Positions 51,821 through 62,534 of a stretch of DNA of 64,000 nt are shown piece by piece (position 1 is the stretch's first letter; each line of letters begins with the position of its first letter). Source of the stretch: Streptomyces sp. NWU339 (lineage in GTDB: Bacteria; Actinomycetota; Actinomycetes; Streptomycetales; Streptomycetaceae); assembly GCF_003143855.1 (NCBI RefSeq), contig NZ_QFRK01000009.1:255192-319191 (forward strand), in the 5' to 3' direction. Below the pieces are notes generated by a model. It worked only from the letters and a program-made list of their open reading frames with translations. It was not told where the DNA came from and searched no databases. Both the position numbers and the translations under genes were made by a program.

Positions 51821-52702
51821 ATGCGAGCTCACCTCGGCGATCAGCTTGTCATCGAAGGCCCGGCGACCGGCACCCCCCGGCGCGACGGCGAGATCGTCGG
51901 GCTCCACCACGAGGACGGCACCCCTCCCTACGACGTGCGCTGGTCGGACACGCAGGAGGTGACCCTCGTCTTCCCCGGCCCCGACGCCCACATCAAGCAC
52001 CTCGGACACGAACCCGAGACCGATACCGGGGCCGGCGCGCCTCCGCCCGCCGGCCTGCCCGACCCCGGCGACATCGGCCGGCGGGTGGCCACCGAACGCA
52101 CCCGGCGGGGCCTGAGCCGGGAAGAGACGGCCCGCCGCGCCAGGATGGCGCCGGACTACCTCTCCTATCTCGAGGAACACCCGGCCGATCCGAGCCTGGC
52201 GACCCTCATCCGGCTGGCCGCGGCGCTGGGCACCAGCGTCCAGGCACTGCGCGGCAGCGGCGCCGATCTGCCGCCCGGCCGGGGCACCGCGCTGCTGCAC
52301 CCCGAGCTGCGGGACCTCAAACCGGAGGAGTGCCGCGCCCTGCTGTCCACCCACGGTGTGGGGCGCATCGCGGTGACCACGCCCGAAGGGCCGGCGGTGG
52401 TCCCGGTGAACTACGAGGTCGTCGACGACGCGATCGCGTTCCGGACCGCTCCCGACTCCGTGCCCGCGGCCGCCGTGGGATCGGAGATCGCCTTCGAGGT
52501 CGACCACGTGGACGAGGCCATGAGCCGGGGCTGGAGCGTGCTCGCCGTCGGCCCCGCCCGGGTGGCCACCGAACCCGACGAGGTGCGGCGGCTGACCGAA
52601 CGCGCCCACACCGCGCCGTGGGCCGGGGGCGAACGCGAGATGTGGGTGTCGATCCGGCCCACCCGCCTGACCGGACGCCGCATCACCCCGGCCGGTCAGT
52701 GA
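51821..52702 (+). CDS. DUF1918-XRE-PNPOx three-domain protein
   Basis: A 293-residue fusion: DUF1918 (MRAHLGDQLVIEGPATGTPRRDGEIVGLHHEDGTPPYDVRWSD, about 1-60), an XRE helix-turn-helix (GRRVATERTRRGLSREETARRARMAPDYLSYLEE, about 85-140) and a split-barrel pyridoxamine-oxidase-like domain (LSTHGVGRIAVTTPEGPAVVPVNYEVVDDAIAFRT, about 165-290) that may bind flavin or F420. The combination suggests a DNA-binding redox sensor. ATG 51821 has GAGGG at 8 nt; ATG 51806 overlaps the Hsp20 stop. Confidence 0.88.
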   Translation: MRAHLGDQLVIEGPATGTPRRDGEIVGLHHEDGTPPYDVRWSDTQEVTLVFPGPDAHIKHLGHEPETDTGAGAPPPAGLPDPGDIGRRVATERTRRGLSREETARRARMAPDYLSYLEEHPADPSLATLIRLAAALGTSVQALRGSGADLPPGRGTALLHPELRDLKPEECRALLSTHGVGRIAVTTPEGPAVVPVNYEVVDDAIAFRTAPDSVPAAAVGSEIAFEVDHVDEAMSRGWSVLAVGPARVATEPDEVRRLTERAHTAPWAGGEREMWVSIRPTRLTGRRITPAGQ

Positions 52703-52754
52703 GCGGCCACGGCTCGTGCCCACTGCGCTCCGCCGCTTCACGAAAGGAGCCCCT

Positions 52755-53747
52755 GTGAACCAGCAGACCCTGCCGGACGAGCGGGTGGCGGCCCTTGCGC
52801 ACGACGCCGCCGCCGCCCCGTCCATGCACAACGCACAGCCGTGGCACTTCCGCTACTTCCGGGGCAGCCGTACCTTCCAGGTGCGTGCGGACCTCGACCG
52901 CGTCCTGCCGCACGTCGACCCGGACAATCGCGCCCTGCACCTCGGCGGCGGCGCCGCTCTGCTGAATCTGCGGGTCGCGCTGGCCCACGAGGGGTGGTAC
53001 CCGGCAGTCCGGCTGCTGCCCGACCCGGCCGACCCGGCGCTGCTCGCCGCCGTACAGCTGACCGCTCCCGGGAGCGGTCAGAGCGACCTCCCCGCGCTGT
53101 ATCCGGCGATCCACCAGCGGCACAGCAGCCGTTTCCCGTTCGAGGAGACGGAGATCCCCCAGGAGCTGCGCACGGCCCTGGCCGACGCCGCCCGCAGTGA
53201 GGGAGCGACACTGACCTTCCCGTCCTCCTGGCACCTGCAACAGGTGCTGGAACTGCTGGAGGAGGCCGAGGCACGCAATCTCACGGACCGGGGCAGCGGC
53301 AAGGACCTGGCGGAGTGGACCCGTATCGATGCTCCGGCGGGGAACACGGCCCCGGACGGAGTGCCCGACTACGCCTTCGGGCCGCGCAAGCACGGCGGCA
53401 AGGCGCCCATGCGCGACTTCGCCGGAAGCAGGCCGGTGCCCGGCCGCGGCACCGCCGAGTTCGAACGGACCCCCCAGCTGGTCGTCCTCAGCACCTCCCG
53501 CGACCGCCCGGAGGACTGGCTGCGCGCCGGCCAGGCCATGGAACGGGTCCTGCTGCTGGCCACCCTCGAGGGCCTGTCCAGTTCCTTCGCCACTCAGGCC
53601 CTGGAGTGGAGTGACCTTCGCTGGCCGCTGCGCGACCCGGTGTCCGGGGCCGGGCACATCCAGATCGTGCTGCGCCTGGGATACGGCCCCAAGGGCCCCA
53701 GCACCCCGCGACGCCCGGTGCCGGACGTACTCGACATCCACCCCTGA
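52755..53747 (+). CDS. Acg-family (DosR-regulon) nitroreductase-like flavoprotein
   Basis: A 330-residue double nitroreductase-fold protein (LAHDAAAAPSMHNAQPWHFRY; HQRHSSRFPFEETEIP; GTAEFERTPQLVVLSTSRDRPEDWLRAGQAMERVLLLATLEGLSSSFATQALEW). This matches Acg (Rv2032) and Rv3131 of M. tuberculosis, which bind FMN but are thought to sequester it more than to reduce substrates. GTG 52755 follows AAAGGAG by 6 nt. Confidence 0.92.
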   Translation: MNQQTLPDERVAALAHDAAAAPSMHNAQPWHFRYFRGSRTFQVRADLDRVLPHVDPDNRALHLGGGAALLNLRVALAHEGWYPAVRLLPDPADPALLAAVQLTAPGSGQSDLPALYPAIHQRHSSRFPFEETEIPQELRTALADAARSEGATLTFPSSWHLQQVLELLEEAEARNLTDRGSGKDLAEWTRIDAPAGNTAPDGVPDYAFGPRKHGGKAPMRDFAGSRPVPGRGTAEFERTPQLVVLSTSRDRPEDWLRAGQAMERVLLLATLEGLSSSFATQALEWSDLRWPLRDPVSGAGHIQIVLRLGYGPKGPSTPRRPVPDVLDIHP

Positions 53748-53864
53748 GCCGCCGCGGGCCCCCAGGCGCCGGTGGTGCGGTCCGCATGTCGCGGCGGGCC
53801 CCGGACAGTGCGACGGTACGGGCATGAGGTCTGTCAGTGGCCACGTAGGAAAGTGAGGGAACCC

Positions 53865-54740
53865 ATGCAACTCCCGCTGGTCGTGGGCGTCGACGGATCG
53901 GATTCCAGCCTCCAGGCACTGGACTGGGCGGTGGACGAAGCGGCACGCCACGGGTTGCCGGTGCGCCTGGTCCATGCCTCCCTGTGGGAGCGCTACGAGG
54001 CGGCCCGCCCCTCCCTCAGGACCGATCGCCCCGCCGAGGAGGTCATGGCGGAGCACATCATCGCGTCCGGCATCGAACGTGCCCGGCTCCGCAATCCCGA
54101 GGTGAAGGTGTCGGGCGACGTGCAGCCCGACGATGCCGTGTCCGCGCTGCTGCAGGCGGGAAGCGAGTCGTACGCCTTGGTCACGGGCTCACGCGGCCGT
54201 GGCGGAATAGCCGGACTGCTGCTGGGATCGGTCAGCCTCACCGTGGCGGCCCGTGCCGTGTGCCCGGTGATCGTGGTCCGTGGTGCGGATCAGAACCGAC
54301 AGGGCCTCTTCGGGCGGGTGGTGGTGGGGGTCGGCGACCCGGCCACGAGCACGGGCGTCGTACGGTTCGCCTTCCGTGCGGCCGAGGCGCGCGGCTCCGC
54401 CCTCGACGCCGTACGGGCCTGGCGCAGCCCGGCTCACGAGCGCGTGGACCGTCCCCTCCTCGCCGATGACGCCGCCAGTGCCCACGAGGAGCGCGTCACG
54501 ACCAACCTCACCGACGCGCTGGACCAGGCGATGCGGGAGCACCCCGAGGTCGAGGTGCGGCGCAGGCCGGTGGAAGGTCCCGCCCACCGGGTCCTGTTGC
54601 ACGCATCGGCCGAAGCCGACCTGATCGTCGTCGGCGCTCTGCGGCGCCACGGCCACTTCGGTCTGCAGCTCGGCCGCGTCGCCCACGCCCTGCTGCACTA
54701 CTCCACGTGCCCGGTCGCCGTCGTCCCCCGGCGAACCTGA
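53865..54740 (+). CDS. Tandem-domain universal stress protein B
   Basis: A 291-residue two-domain Usp. Domain 1: LVVGVDGSDSSLQALDWAVDEAARHG and VTGSRGRGGIAGLLLGSVSLTVAARAVCPVIVV, an intact ATP-binding G-x2-G-x9-G-S pattern. Domain 2: VVVGVGDPATSTGVVRFAFRAAEARG and VVGALRRHGHFGLQLGRVAHALLHYSTCPVAVV. It is a paralogue of the 49.4-kb Usp. Confidence 0.93.
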   Translation: MQLPLVVGVDGSDSSLQALDWAVDEAARHGLPVRLVHASLWERYEAARPSLRTDRPAEEVMAEHIIASGIERARLRNPEVKVSGDVQPDDAVSALLQAGSESYALVTGSRGRGGIAGLLLGSVSLTVAARAVCPVIVVRGADQNRQGLFGRVVVGVGDPATSTGVVRFAFRAAEARGSALDAVRAWRSPAHERVDRPLLADDAASAHEERVTTNLTDALDQAMREHPEVEVRRRPVEGPAHRVLLHASAEADLIVVGALRRHGHFGLQLGRVAHALLHYSTCPVAVVPRRT

Positions 54741-54774
54741 ACCCCGTCGTGCGGGCGTCACGCGGGCGCGTGTC

Positions 54775-55032
54775 GTGCAGGGAGGGGCAAAGGCGATCGA
54801 CCGCGACGGTGTGGGGCGCCTGGTGGGGATCGCCGTCGCCGAGGGTTGCGCGGCCCGGTCCGAGCTGAAGAACGGCGTCTGCGGCGGACACGGCGGCGCC
54901 CCGGAGCCGGTGCGCTTCTTCCACACCGCCGGCATCGACTCCGTCTCGTGCTCCCCGTTCCGTGTCCCGGTGGCCCGCCTGGAGGCCGGGCGGGCCGCGC
55001 TCCTCGGGACCGGAGTCAGCGACAGCGGGTGA
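54775..55032 (+). pseudogene. ppdK: C-terminal fragment of pyruvate phosphate dikinase
   Basis: From about 54796 the frame reads IDRDGVGRLVGIAVAEGCAA, then NGVCGGHGGAPEPVRFFHTAG and VSCSPFRVPVARLEAGRAAL. This is the C-terminal end of PPDK, including the catalytic Cys in SCSPFR. The full enzyme is near 900 residues; here only about 80 remain, and no upstream PPDK sequence exists between the Usp gene and this piece. It is a decayed gene. PPDK genes occur in the comparable S. coelicolor stress island (from memory). Confidence 0.85.
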
Positions 55033-55099
55033 CCGGAGGCCCTCGGGCCCGGTCGCGCGGAGCCTCACCGTACGGGCGTCGGCGGGGACACGGACGAGA

Positions 55100-55129
55100 G
55101 GGCACCCCCGCCGACGAGCGGAGGTGCCC
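55100..55129. terminator. Hairpin between ppdK remnant and DoxX gene
   Basis: GGGCACCCCCGC (55100-55111) pairs with GCGGAGGTGCCC (55118-55129) with one mismatch over a 6-nt loop. It lies 23 bp beyond the DoxX stop on the left strand and just after the ppdK fragment on the right strand. Confidence 0.6.
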
Positions 55130-55151
55130 CGGTCCGACGATTCCGCGCCCG

Positions 55152-55775
55152 TCAGAGCAGCCAGCGGTTGCGGCTGACGAAGGGGAGCCGCGCCCAGACC
55201 TCGCCCAGGCCCCAGGTGGCGCCGGCGCCCGCGGCGGCGAGTGCGACGAGGATCACGGCGTAGACCAGGTGGTAATCGGCGAACGGGTTCGTCGACATGC
55301 TCGGCGACCCGTCCGACAGGTGTCGGGCCGGCGGCCATTCCGCGACCCACATCAGCGCCGTCATGACGGTGCCCGCGACCGCGGCGAGCCGCAGGCCGAT
55401 GCCTACGATCAGCGCGAGGCCGACGCCGAGCAGACCGAGCATGAACAGCCAGTCGGCCCAGGCGTCCCCGGCCCAGGCGTGGAAGGTGGACTCCATCGGC
55501 CCGACGGCGACGCCGCTGAGGAATCCCCTGGTCGGCGACCCGCCGTCGATCCACCCCTTGCCGGAGGGGGTCGCGTAGCCGAGGCCGAACGTCTTGTCCA
55601 GGAACGCCCACAGGAAGACGAAACCCGTCAGCAGGCGGAGCCCGGCGAGCACGTACGCGCGGGTCTCGGTCGCCGCCGCGGTCACCGGCTCGGCGGACAC
55701 GGGAGCCGTCCCGGCCCGGTGCGGGGACGGGAAGCGGAATCCCGGACGCCGGTGGGGGTGGTCGTGAACTGCCAT
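55152..55775 (-). CDS. DoxX-family membrane protein
   Basis: A 207-residue membrane protein with about four helices (YVLAGLRLLTGFVFLWAFLDKTFGLGYATP; WLFMLGLLGVGLALIVGIGLRLAAVAGTVMTALMWVAEWPP; YHLVYAVILVALAAAGAGATWGLG). DoxX-like proteins include terminal-oxidase-linked quinone-reducing subunits; the exact role here is unknown. Start 55775 has GGAAGGG at 9 nt, while 55784 abuts it. A GGGAC-N5-GGCCC near-palindrome lies upstream at 55862-55876. Confidence 0.85.
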   Translation of the reverse strand: MAVHDHPHRRPGFRFPSPHRAGTAPVSAEPVTAAATETRAYVLAGLRLLTGFVFLWAFLDKTFGLGYATPSGKGWIDGGSPTRGFLSGVAVGPMESTFHAWAGDAWADWLFMLGLLGVGLALIVGIGLRLAAVAGTVMTALMWVAEWPPARHLSDGSPSMSTNPFADYHLVYAVILVALAAAGAGATWGLGEVWARLPFVSRNRWLL

Positions 55776-55922
55776 GGTGCTCATCCCTTCCAGAGGGTGG
55801 CGCAGGAGGTGGACGACTCTCGTTGCTCCTTCAATGTCCCGCGCCGCCGGCGTCCTGCGGAGGGACTGAAGGGCCCGGCGGGCGGGCCGAACGTCCCACG
55901 GTACGAGCCTGGTTGGCGACCG

Positions 55923-56372
55923 TCAGCCGCTCTTTGCCGCCAGGCTCACCCCGTACAGGGTGCGTCCGCCGACGAGTTCACGTCCGGTGACCAGCTCGGG
56001 CTCGATACGGACGAAGACCTCCCGCGTCGCGGGCGCCCAGGAGACCGGACCGGTGCGGGACAGGCGCGCGTGCTCGGCCGGGTCGGTCACCACCGCGGCC
56101 GGGCCCGTGACGACCACGCTCCAGCCGGCCTGCCGGGCCGCATCGACGTCGTCGGCCTCGAAGGCGACCACCGCGCCGTCGATCGCGCGGACCAGTTCCG
56201 AAGCCTCGGCGGTACGCAGCAGCACCGCACCGTCGGCGTCCAGGCAGAAGTTGACCGGCAGCACGGCGGGCAGGGCCAGGCGCGTGAAGACGATGCGGCC
56301 GACGGGCGCCTCGGCCATCAGCCGCAGGCACTCCTGCCGACCGAGTTCACGGAAACCGTCATTGGGGTACAT
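55923..56372 (-). CDS. PNPOx-like (DosR-type) flavin/F420-binding protein
   Basis: A 149-residue split-barrel protein (LGRQECLRLMAEAPVGRIVFTRLALPAVLPVNFCLDADGAVLLRT; VVAFEADDVDAARQAGWSVVVTGPAAVVTD). It parallels the C-terminal domain of the DUF1918-XRE fusion. Start 56372 with GAGGAGG about 11 nt upstream. The leader carries a 9-bp tandem repeat and a good DosR-like site. Confidence 0.88.
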   Translation of the reverse strand: MYPNDGFRELGRQECLRLMAEAPVGRIVFTRLALPAVLPVNFCLDADGAVLLRTAEASELVRAIDGAVVAFEADDVDAARQAGWSVVVTGPAAVVTDPAEHARLSRTGPVSWAPATREVFVRIEPELVTGRELVGGRTLYGVSLAAKSG

Positions 56373-56407
56373 CGTCAGCCCGTCCTCCTCCTGGTACAGC
56401 GGGTACT

Positions 56408-56462
56408 GCGTCTTTCCGCGTCTTTCACGCCTTCCGCGTCTTCCGCGTCTTCCGCGTCTTCC
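56408..56462. repeat. 9-bp tandem repeat in the PNPOx leader
   Basis: Three perfect GCGTCTTCC units at 56436-56444, 56445-56453 and 56454-56462, preceded by degenerate copies from 56408. They lie between the start codon and the DosR-like box at 56492. If translated in the in-frame extension they would give Glu-Asp-Ala repeats, but that extension has no support. Confidence 0.85.
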
Positions 56463-56491
56463 ACCCTGAGCGGGACGAGGCTGGAAGGTGA

Positions 56492-56505
56492 GGGCCAACA
56501 GTCCC
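56492..56505. promoter_or_regulatory. DosR-core-like palindrome (best example)
   Basis: On the leftward strand GGGACTGTTGGCCC, 120 bp upstream of the PNPOx gene. It keeps GGGACT and the CCC arm of the mycobacterial DosR core GGGACTWWAGTCCC and is the closest match in the window. Confidence 0.5.
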
Positions 56506-56623
56506 CCTTCACACCGGAAAACGGCCTGGTGGCAGCGCGGCGACAGGTAGCCGGCACAGGTACCGCGGCGACCCCGGTGCCGGGCACCGGGGTCGGGATC
56601 AGGCACAGTCCTCCAGCCCGTTC

Positions 56624-57121
56624 TCAGGTGTGCGTCAGATCGTCGGCGACGTGCGCCGCCCACGTCTGGATCGCCGTGAAGTCGCGGAAGTCCCCGCCCT
56701 TTCCGCTGCGGAGGATCATCCGGGCGACCCATCCCTTCGCGCCCTCCTCAAGACAACCACCGAAGGTGACGTGCTCCCTGGCGTCGATTTCGGCGACGGC
56801 CTTCTTCACACCGGGTACGGGCGGGATGTCCCGTTCCGAGGCCGTGGCGTCCAGCGGGCCGCTGCTGAACAGCCACACCGGGCGCTTCGCCAGGTCGCGG
56901 CGGTACCGGCGGACGAACCGACGGGCGTCCTTGTGCCAGCGTCCGGCGTACAGCCCACCGCCGACCACCACGGCGTCGTACGACGTCACACTCGCGACGG
57001 ACCGGGCGGGCAGGGTCTCGACCGTCAACCCGTCCTTTCGCAGGACGTCGGCGACGGTTTCGGCGATCCGTGCCGTCGATCCGTTCGTGGTTCCGTAGGT
57101 GACCAACACGGTGCCGGTCAT
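56624..57121 (-). CDS. Flavodoxin-domain protein (HemG-like)
   Basis: A 165-residue flavodoxin-fold protein. LVTYGTTNGSTARIAETVADVL is the FMN phosphate loop, followed by YDAVVVGGGLYAGRWHKDARRFV and PVWLFSSGPLD. This matches the HemG/menaquinone-dependent protoporphyrinogen oxidase-like group, but a general electron carrier is equally possible. It shares direction with the preceding alcohol dehydrogenase, 67 bp apart, suggesting one transcript. Confidence 0.9.
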   Translation of the reverse strand: MTGTVLVTYGTTNGSTARIAETVADVLRKDGLTVETLPARSVASVTSYDAVVVGGGLYAGRWHKDARRFVRRYRRDLAKRPVWLFSSGPLDATASERDIPPVPGVKKAVAEIDAREHVTFGGCLEEGAKGWVARMILRSGKGGDFRDFTAIQTWAAHVADDLTHT

Positions 57122-57188
57122 GGCGTTTCACCTCCTCCCACAGCCGGCGCGGCCAGTCGCCGGCCACGCCGTGTCGGCCTGCCGGCTG

Positions 57189-59397
<2,209 letters not shown>

Positions 59398-59408
59398 GGG
59401 CTCGCCTT

Positions 59409-59429
59409 CCCGGCGCAGGACTCGCCGGG
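59409..59429. terminator. Bidirectional terminator between cstR and TauE
   Basis: CCCGGCG (59409-59415) pairs with CGCCGGG (59423-59429) over a 7-nt loop, in the 51-bp space between the convergent cstR and TauE/SafE genes. Confidence 0.55.
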
Positions 59430-59448
59430 GTGTGGGGGCCGCGGCGCG

Positions 59449-60198
59449 TCACGTCATCACCGCGTCGAGCAGCATGAGGGCGGCCACGGCCGACAGCACC
59501 ACGGCGAAGATCCGCTGGAGTGTGCCTCCGGATACCTTCGCGGCCAGCCGCTTCCCGTCCCACGCGCCGAGGATCGCCGCTCCGGCGAAGGGCCCGACGA
59601 CCGCCCAGTCCAACGTGTCGAGCGTGCCGGCGCGCATCGCCAGCGCGGCCAGGGAGTTGACGGTGATGACCAGCAGGCTGGTGCCCACCGCCTCACGCAT
59701 GCGCAGGCCGAGCACGCCCGTCAGCGCCGGTACGGCGAGGAAGCCGCCCCCGACGCCGAGCACGCCGGTGACGGCGCCGAGCCCGGCGCCGGCCGCCGCC
59801 GCGCGGCCCGGCCGGACCGGCACGACGGTGTCCGCGAGCGGCCGGGCCCGCAGCATGCGCAGCGCGGCCGCTGCCGCCACCACGGCGAACCCCGCCGTCA
59901 GCGCCGTCTCCGGAAGGCGCCCGGCGAGCGCACCGCCCAGCATCGCCGGGCCGGTCCCGGCCGCCGCGAACAGCATCCCCGTCCACCACCGCACCCGGCC
60001 GTCACGGGCGTGCGCGGGCAATGCGGCGACCGAGGTGAACGCGACGACGACCAGACTCGCGGTGGTGGCCTCTACCGGGGTGAAGCCGAGCAGGTAGATC
60101 AGGGCCGGGACGGCCAGCACGCTGCCGCCGCCTCCGAGCGCACCGAGTGCCAGACCGATCGCGGCCCCGGCCACCAGGGCGAGGACGAGAGCGCTCAC
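59449..60198 (-). CDS. TauE/SafE-family sulfite/anion exporter of the persulfide module
   Basis: A 249-residue membrane protein with about eight helices ([91 protein letters not shown]). It probably exports sulfite made by the persulfide dioxygenase. The GTG at 60198 has no ribosome site of its own but overlaps the stop of a 54-codon ORF (GTGA), so it seems translationally coupled. A longer in-frame ORF to 60387 reads the small ORF out of frame. Confidence 0.88.
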   Translation of the reverse strand: MSALVLALVAGAAIGLALGALGGGGSVLAVPALIYLLGFTPVEATTASLVVVAFTSVAALPAHARDGRVRWWTGMLFAAAGTGPAMLGGALAGRLPETALTAGFAVVAAAAALRMLRARPLADTVVPVRPGRAAAAGAGLGAVTGVLGVGGGFLAVPALTGVLGLRMREAVGTSLLVITVNSLAALAMRAGTLDTLDWAVVGPFAGAAILGAWDGKRLAAKVSGGTLQRIFAVVLSAVAALMLLDAVMT

Positions 60199-60359
60199 GT
60201 GAGGGCGCCGTTCGCGCCGTGCGGGTCCGTCACCGGCAGCCCCGCCGCGGCCCGGGCGGCCGGCGTGGACAGCGGCGGGTGGACGGCTCGGGGAGCGGGC
60301 TCCGCCTGCCGCACGGTCACGCGGTCCGGGCGGCTGCGGCCTCGCCGGAAGATGCTCAT
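60195..60359 (-). CDS. 54-residue overlapping small protein upstream of TauE/SafE
   Basis: Reading leftward from the ATG complementary to 60357-60359: MSIFRRGRSRPDRVTVRQ, then EPAPRAVHPPLSTPAARAAA and [15 protein letters not shown], ending at TGA 60197-60195. AGGA lies 7 nt before the ATG, whereas the TauE gene has no ribosome site. Stop and TauE start overlap as GTGA. It is basic and Pro/Ala-rich. It may be a coupling leader peptide or a small partner of the exporter. No family recognised. Confidence 0.6.
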   Translation of the reverse strand: MSIFRRGRSRPDRVTVRQAEPAPRAVHPPLSTPAARAAAGLPVTDPHGANGALT

Positions 60360-60441
60360 GTCGGTTTCCTGTTCCTGTGTTTCCCATGCCGGCGCGAAGG
60401 GCCGGCGCGGCCCGCTGCGGCGTCCGTGCCGTCAGCAGCCG

Positions 60442-61809
60442 TCAGCCCCTGCGGACGGTGAGTCCGGCCCGCCCGGCCGCGTCGAAGGAGTCGTCCACGG
60501 CGACGACCTCGCGCCCCGCGGCATCCAGGAGGGAGGCGGCGACGGCGGCACGCATACCGCCCGCGCAGTGCACCCACACCTCACCCTCGGGAACCTCGTC
60601 GAGGCGCCTGTGCAGGGTGTGTATCGGAATGTGCACCGATCCCCGGACGTGTCCGCCGGCCCGCTCCGCGGCACGCCGGACATCGAGGACGACGACGCCC
60701 TCCGCGGGGTGCCGGCCGGCGAGGTCGGCGAAGGTCGCCCGCGGGAAGGAGGCCGGCTCCTCGTCCTCGCGCACCCAGTCGGCCGGCCCTCCGGTGGCCG
60801 CGGCGGCCGGGCGGTCGATGCCCACGCGAACCAGCTCGCGCTGGGCGACGGCGAGTTGCTCGGACGACTCGGCGAGCAGTGTGACGGGCTTGCCCCAGGG
60901 GATCAGCCAGGCCAGGTAGGTGGCGAGCTGCCCTTCGGCCTCGAAGTTGAACGAGCCGGAGACGTGTCCGTCGGCGAAGGCGACGCGGTTGCGCAGGTCC
61001 ACCACCCACTCCCCCGCCGCCAGCCGGGCGGCGATCTCCTCGGCGTCGGCGAGGGCGGGCCGGGTCAGGTCGACGGGCGCGGGGCCCGTGGCGTTGACCG
61101 GTCCCATGTGCGCGTAGTAGGCGGGTATGTCCTCCAGACCGGCCAGCAGGTCGGCGACGAAGGTGTCCACGTCCCGGGTGAGGGCCTCGTTGGAAGCCTT
61201 CTCCTTGCCGATCGTCGTGCTGTCGCCCTCAGCCTGGGTGGACGAGCAGAAGCTGCCGAAGCCGTGCGTGGGGAGTACCGCCGTCTCCTCGGGCAGTTCG
61301 GCGGCGAGCCGGCGCACGGAGGCGTGCTGTGCCCTGGCCAGGTGCTCGGTCAGGCGCGGCTCCACGAGGTCCGGGCGCCCGACGGTACCGATCAGCAGCG
61401 AGCCGCCGGTGAAGACCGCGCGTGCCGTGTCGTTCTCCTCCAGCACGTAGGAGGTGTGGTGCGGGGTGTGACCGGGCGTGGCCAGGGCGCGCAGGGTCAG
61501 ACCGGCAGCGGCGTCGATGTCCGCGTGGTCGCCGTCGTGCACCGGTACGCGCGCGAAGGCGACACGGGCCCCGGCGGGCACGAGGTAGGCGGCGCCCGTG
61601 ATCCGGGCCAGCTCCGGACCACCGGTGACGTAGTCGTTGTGGAGGTGCGTCTCGACGACGTGCGAGATCCGCACCCCGCGCCGCACGGCCGCCGCGACCA
61701 CCCGGTCGACGTCGCGCGGCGGGTCGACCGCCACCGCCGTCTGCTCGCCTCCTGCCAGATAACCGCGGTTGCCGAGCCCCTGCACCTCGATCGTGTCGAC
61801 GAAGAACAC
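60442..61809 (-). CDS. Persulfide dioxygenase-rhodanese fusion (CstB-like)
   Basis: A 455-residue protein. Residues about 1-240 are a metallo-beta-lactamase-fold non-heme-iron dioxygenase (VVETHLHNDYVTGG; ALATPGHTPHHTSYVLEE; FTGGSLLIGTVGRPDL; LPTHGFGSFC). Next is a rhodanese domain without a catalytic Cys (LLAESSEQLAVA) and then an active one (VWVHCAGGMRAAVAASLL). This layout is CstB, which turns persulfides into thiosulfate/sulfite. Two operator palindromes lie 25-73 bp upstream. Confidence 0.92.
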   Translation of the reverse strand: MFFVDTIEVQGLGNRGYLAGGEQTAVAVDPPRDVDRVVAAAVRRGVRISHVVETHLHNDYVTGGPELARITGAAYLVPAGARVAFARVPVHDGDHADIDAAAGLTLRALATPGHTPHHTSYVLEENDTARAVFTGGSLLIGTVGRPDLVEPRLTEHLARAQHASVRRLAAELPEETAVLPTHGFGSFCSSTQAEGDSTTIGKEKASNEALTRDVDTFVADLLAGLEDIPAYYAHMGPVNATGPAPVDLTRPALADAEEIAARLAAGEWVVDLRNRVAFADGHVSGSFNFEAEGQLATYLAWLIPWGKPVTLLAESSEQLAVAQRELVRVGIDRPAAAATGGPADWVREDEEPASFPRATFADLAGRHPAEGVVVLDVRRAAERAGGHVRGSVHIPIHTLHRRLDEVPEGEVWVHCAGGMRAAVAASLLDAAGREVVAVDDSFDAAGRAGLTVRRG

Positions 61810-61833
61810 GAGGTACTCCCTTCAGCGAAGAAT

Positions 61834-61847
61834 TACCCCTGGGGGTA
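61834..61847. promoter_or_regulatory. CstR-type operator 2
   Basis: TACCCCTGGGGGTA, palindromic apart from the centre, 25 bp upstream of the persulfide dioxygenase start. Confidence 0.75.
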
Positions 61848-61868
61848 TGTAATCGACAGTAACACAGG

Positions 61869-61882
61869 TACCCCCGGGGGTA
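61869..61882. promoter_or_regulatory. CstR-type operator 3
   Basis: TACCCCCGGGGGTA, a perfect palindrome 35 bp from operator 2 (start to start), a little over three helical turns, so two repressor tetramers could bind near the same face. Confidence 0.75.
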
Positions 61883-62090
61883 TTTTCGAGAAGGGAGTAA
61901 ACCCTGCGCACACACCTCACGGGTACCTCGCGCACGGCCCGCACACCTCGAGAGCGACCGCAGCGCCGACCGTTCGCACCACGGGGCATCCCGCGCCTCC
62001 GTCCGCCCGCTCCGCACAAACGGGCACGATCACTGACAGTCCGGGACCGGCCGTCAGGTCTCCCGCAGGGACCGCTTAACATCACCCTTG

Positions 62091-62534
62091 ATGAGGAGCT
62101 GTGCGCGGTCGGCGCAGGACAGAGGACACGGCCCGCGGTGGACTGTTCGCGCCGCGGTCCTCTGCCCTGCCCTTGCCGTCCTGCTCGCCGCCCTGGTGGT
62201 GTGCCTGGGGTACGCGGGGCACAGCGGCGCCGAGGGCGACGCCGCTCCCCCGACTGCCCTGTCCGCGGGCAAGACGGTGGCGGTGGGGACCCCGGCCGAG
62301 CACCCCGTCATGTCCCTCGTCCGGCAGGGCGACTGTTCCCCCGGCGATCCCTGCTGCTCCCCCGTCGCCCACGACGTACCGGTCGTGCTCGGCGCGCCCC
62401 CGCAGACTCCGCCCCTGGTCCTGACCCGCATGCCGGGCTTCCCGTGTCACGCGCAGCACCCAGCGGTCCTCGCACAGCCCCCGCCGGCGCACAGCGCTCC
62501 CGACCTCCACGTCCTCCAGGTGCAACGGACCTGA
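62091..62534 (+). CDS. Cys/His-rich exported protein of unknown function
   Basis: A 147-residue protein with one hydrophobic segment (AVLCPALAVLLAALVVCLGYAG, about 23-45), then an outside part containing QGDCSPGDPCCSPVAHDV and FPCHAQHP, so several Cys and His are available for metal. ATG 62091 has no ribosome site, but TAACAT lies 8 bp upstream and could be a -10, so it may be leaderless. I do not recognise the family. Confidence 0.6.
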   Translation: MRSCARSAQDRGHGPRWTVRAAVLCPALAVLLAALVVCLGYAGHSGAEGDAAPPTALSAGKTVAVGTPAEHPVMSLVRQGDCSPGDPCCSPVAHDVPVVLGAPPQTPPLVLTRMPGFPCHAQHPAVLAQPPPAHSAPDLHVLQVQRT

